DNA of 64,000 nucleotides, taken from NCBI GenBank assembly GCA_002077065.1, contig NAJO01000023.1:620001-684000 (forward strand), written 5' to 3'. The notes beneath the pieces were generated by a model. The model made no database searches. It worked only from the letters and a program-made list of their open reading frames with translations, and was not told where the DNA came from. The number at the start of each line of letters is the position of its first letter. The first letter of the stretch is position 1. Source of the stretch: Cryoendolithus antarcticus. Taxonomy: Eukaryota; Ascomycota; Dothideomycetes; Cladosporiales; Cladosporiaceae. Below, piece by piece: positions 62,757 to 64,000 of this stretch. The translations under genes were made by a program, and so were the position numbers.

Positions 62757-64000
62757 CTAATAAGCCTTGAACGTGGTCTTATCAAGGTTGCGCAGCGCCT
62801 GCATATCCCTATTCGCCTCGAATCCAAGCTTGTGACTGGGAATATCGGAAGGTACGCGCATAGTACCGTTGGGGCTGCGGCTGCTCGCACGTACGGGAGG
62901 CTGACCGTTCTCACCACCGCTCAGCATTGTGTGGATACTTGGGATGGTCTGACCAGTAGTAGCGGCTGGCTTGGCGGTCTCGGCGCCTGCTTGAGCCTGC
63001 GACTCACTCGATGTCGCTGCTATGGGTGATGTCGATGTCGCGTCTGTGCTGTCTTGCTGCGTTTCTTTGTCTGCCGTGTTCGGTGCAGGGAGTGTGACCG
63101 GTGGCGGAAGGGCGTTGCTCTCGGGCGGAGCGGTCTGTGTAGCCGCTTGTACTGGGGCGGCTGGTGGAGGTTGAGCCTGCTGAATTGGCGGAGGCTGATA
63201 GTGTGCCGGCGGTGCTGGCTGAGGAGGGTAGCCGGGGTAGCCTTGTGGTGGATACCCGTAGTGATGCGCAGGTGGCGGTGGCAGTGCAGGGTTGGTAAGA
63301 TGAGGAGGCGGCCGGTCGTAGGCCGTTTGTGGGGGACCATAGTACGGCTGATGTGGGATGTAGGGTTGACCATACCCTGGGTGACCGTAGTAGCCGCCGT
63401 AGTGTGGATGAGGTGGAGGCGTGTGCATTGGACTGGGAGGCGCCCATGCGCCGTGCGGTGGGCCATAGCCATATGGTGCGCGAGGATAGGGAGACTGATG
63501 AGGGGCAGGAGCGTACCCGGGTGAGCTCATTGGGCCCCGGGTGACGGCGGGAATAGTGCTTTGCTCGTGCACAGTGCTCTCGGGGTACATGCCTTTCTCC
63601 GGGCGAATGTGGCGAAGCTGCGGATCAGCTGTGGGCTGCATGAGCGCATTCGAGACTTGCGACGATCGTGAGTAGTAGCTGATGAGGTGAAGATGTTGGC
63701 CGCCGTTGGTGGTGATGGAGAAGGACTGCTTCATGAGGCCATCGGGCTTGTAACGGTAGCCATCAGGGCCGCCGTCGGACTCGTTGCCATCAGCTGAAGT
63801 TCGCATGCCGTCGCGATTTGCGGTTTTGTCGAACGCGTTGCCACCTCGCTTGCCCTCCATTTCTCTGTAGGTAAGAAAGCTGCCAGACACTCTGCTGGCA
63901 CTCCATGATTTGCCGTCGGTCCATCTGCGCATGCCGGCCTCACGCTCGTCCCACACGAAGACCGAGCCAGATTTGATGGACTGTCGCTCCTTCTCGGAGA
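62757..64000 (-). CDS. Gti1/Pac2 family WOPR-domain regulator, 5' end outside the window
   Basis: A partial frame, open from the window end to the stop at 62757. The visible N-terminal part is the second half of the WOPR domain: EKERQSIKSGSVFVWDEREA, then GMRRWTDGKSWSASRVSGSF and YKPDGLMKQSFSITT with HLHLISYYSRS. WOPR proteins bind DNA and control morphology and development. The sequence is the Gti1/Pac2 type rather than the Wor1/Ryp1/Sge1 type, judged from its RRWTDGKSWSASRV context and QSFSIT. The C-terminal 270 residues are Pro/Tyr/Gln-rich and disordered. The N-terminal half of the domain and any 5' intron lie beyond 64000. Confidence 0.93.
   Translation of the reverse strand, partial: SEKERQSIKSGSVFVWDEREAGMRRWTDGKSWSASRVSGSFLTYREMEGKRGGNAFDKTANRDGMRTSADGNESDGGPDGYRYKPDGLMKQSFSITTNGGQHLHLISYYSRSSQVSNALMQPTADPQLRHIRPEKGMYPESTVHEQSTIPAVTRGPMSSPGYAPAPHQSPYPRAPYGYGPPHGAWAPPSPMHTPPPHPHYGGYYGHPGYGQPYIPHQPYYGPPQTAYDRPPPHLTNPALPPPPAHHYGYPPQGYPGYPPQPAPPAHYQPPPIQQAQPPPAAPVQAATQTAPPESNALPPPVTLPAPNTADKETQQDSTDATSTSPIAATSSESQAQAGAETAKPAATTGQTIPSIHTMLSGGENGQPPVRASSRSPNGTMRVPSDIPSHKLGFEANRDMQALRNLDKTTFKAY

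Overview
The window is nuclear DNA of a filamentous ascomycete (Pezizomycotina), most likely a dothideomycete. The evidence is dense single-copy eukaryotic genes with short introns (about 48-75 nt, GT..AG, CTRAC-like branch sites), a fused HIS7 gene, a fungus-specific DASH subunit (Spc34), a HET-domain protein, a Gti1/Pac2 WOPR regulator, a DUF6594 protein and several lineage-specific secreted or orphan proteins. No prokaryotic operons, CRISPR arrays, rRNA or convincing tRNA genes were seen. Gene models were built by reading splice sites and checking phase; all are predictions without transcript evidence.

Layout. 0.7-8 kb: an RCR-type membrane protein, an Arl8-type GTPase and the RNA polymerase I second-largest subunit. 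8-12.6 kb: a gene-poor accessory block with short repeats and three tandem relatives of an unrecognised 84-residue single-pass membrane protein. Two are intact, with identical exon lengths and intron phase. The middle one has lost its start. 12.7-21.9 kb: RPN3, SPC34, a WW-like Gly-rich protein, an F-box-like protein, APN1 and a C2H2 zinc-finger protein with a 15-nt exon. 22.5-24.2 kb: two convergent secreted cysteine-rich proteins, candidate effectors. 25.7-32.4 kb: TAF12, a HET-domain protein and a frameshifted zinc-less MDR oxidoreductase. 32.5-43.5 kb: AIP1, DIM1, LPD1, cytosolic AsnRS and VAC14. 43.7-44.1 kb: a TpA-rich stretch resembling a RIP-mutated repeat relic. 44.4-52.1 kb: an ankyrin protein, an orphan Ser/Pro-rich protein, IMP3, HIS7 and AUR1. 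52.7-64 kb: a DUF6594 membrane protein, mitochondrial uL11, a DOPA-dioxygenase-like protein, a large orphan, a UPF0643-like protein, a small membrane protein and a Gti1/Pac2 gene cut by the window end.

Most genes are unrelated housekeeping genes: ribosome production (RPA2, DIM1, IMP3, uL11m), transcription (TAF12), protein turnover (RPN3), lipid and endosome function (AUR1, VAC14, ARL8), metabolism (HIS7, LPD1) and DNA repair (APN1). They are often arranged as divergent pairs sharing 250-900 bp upstream regions. The most novel item is the tandem small-membrane-protein family at 9.1-12.6 kb, followed by the two secreted proteins.
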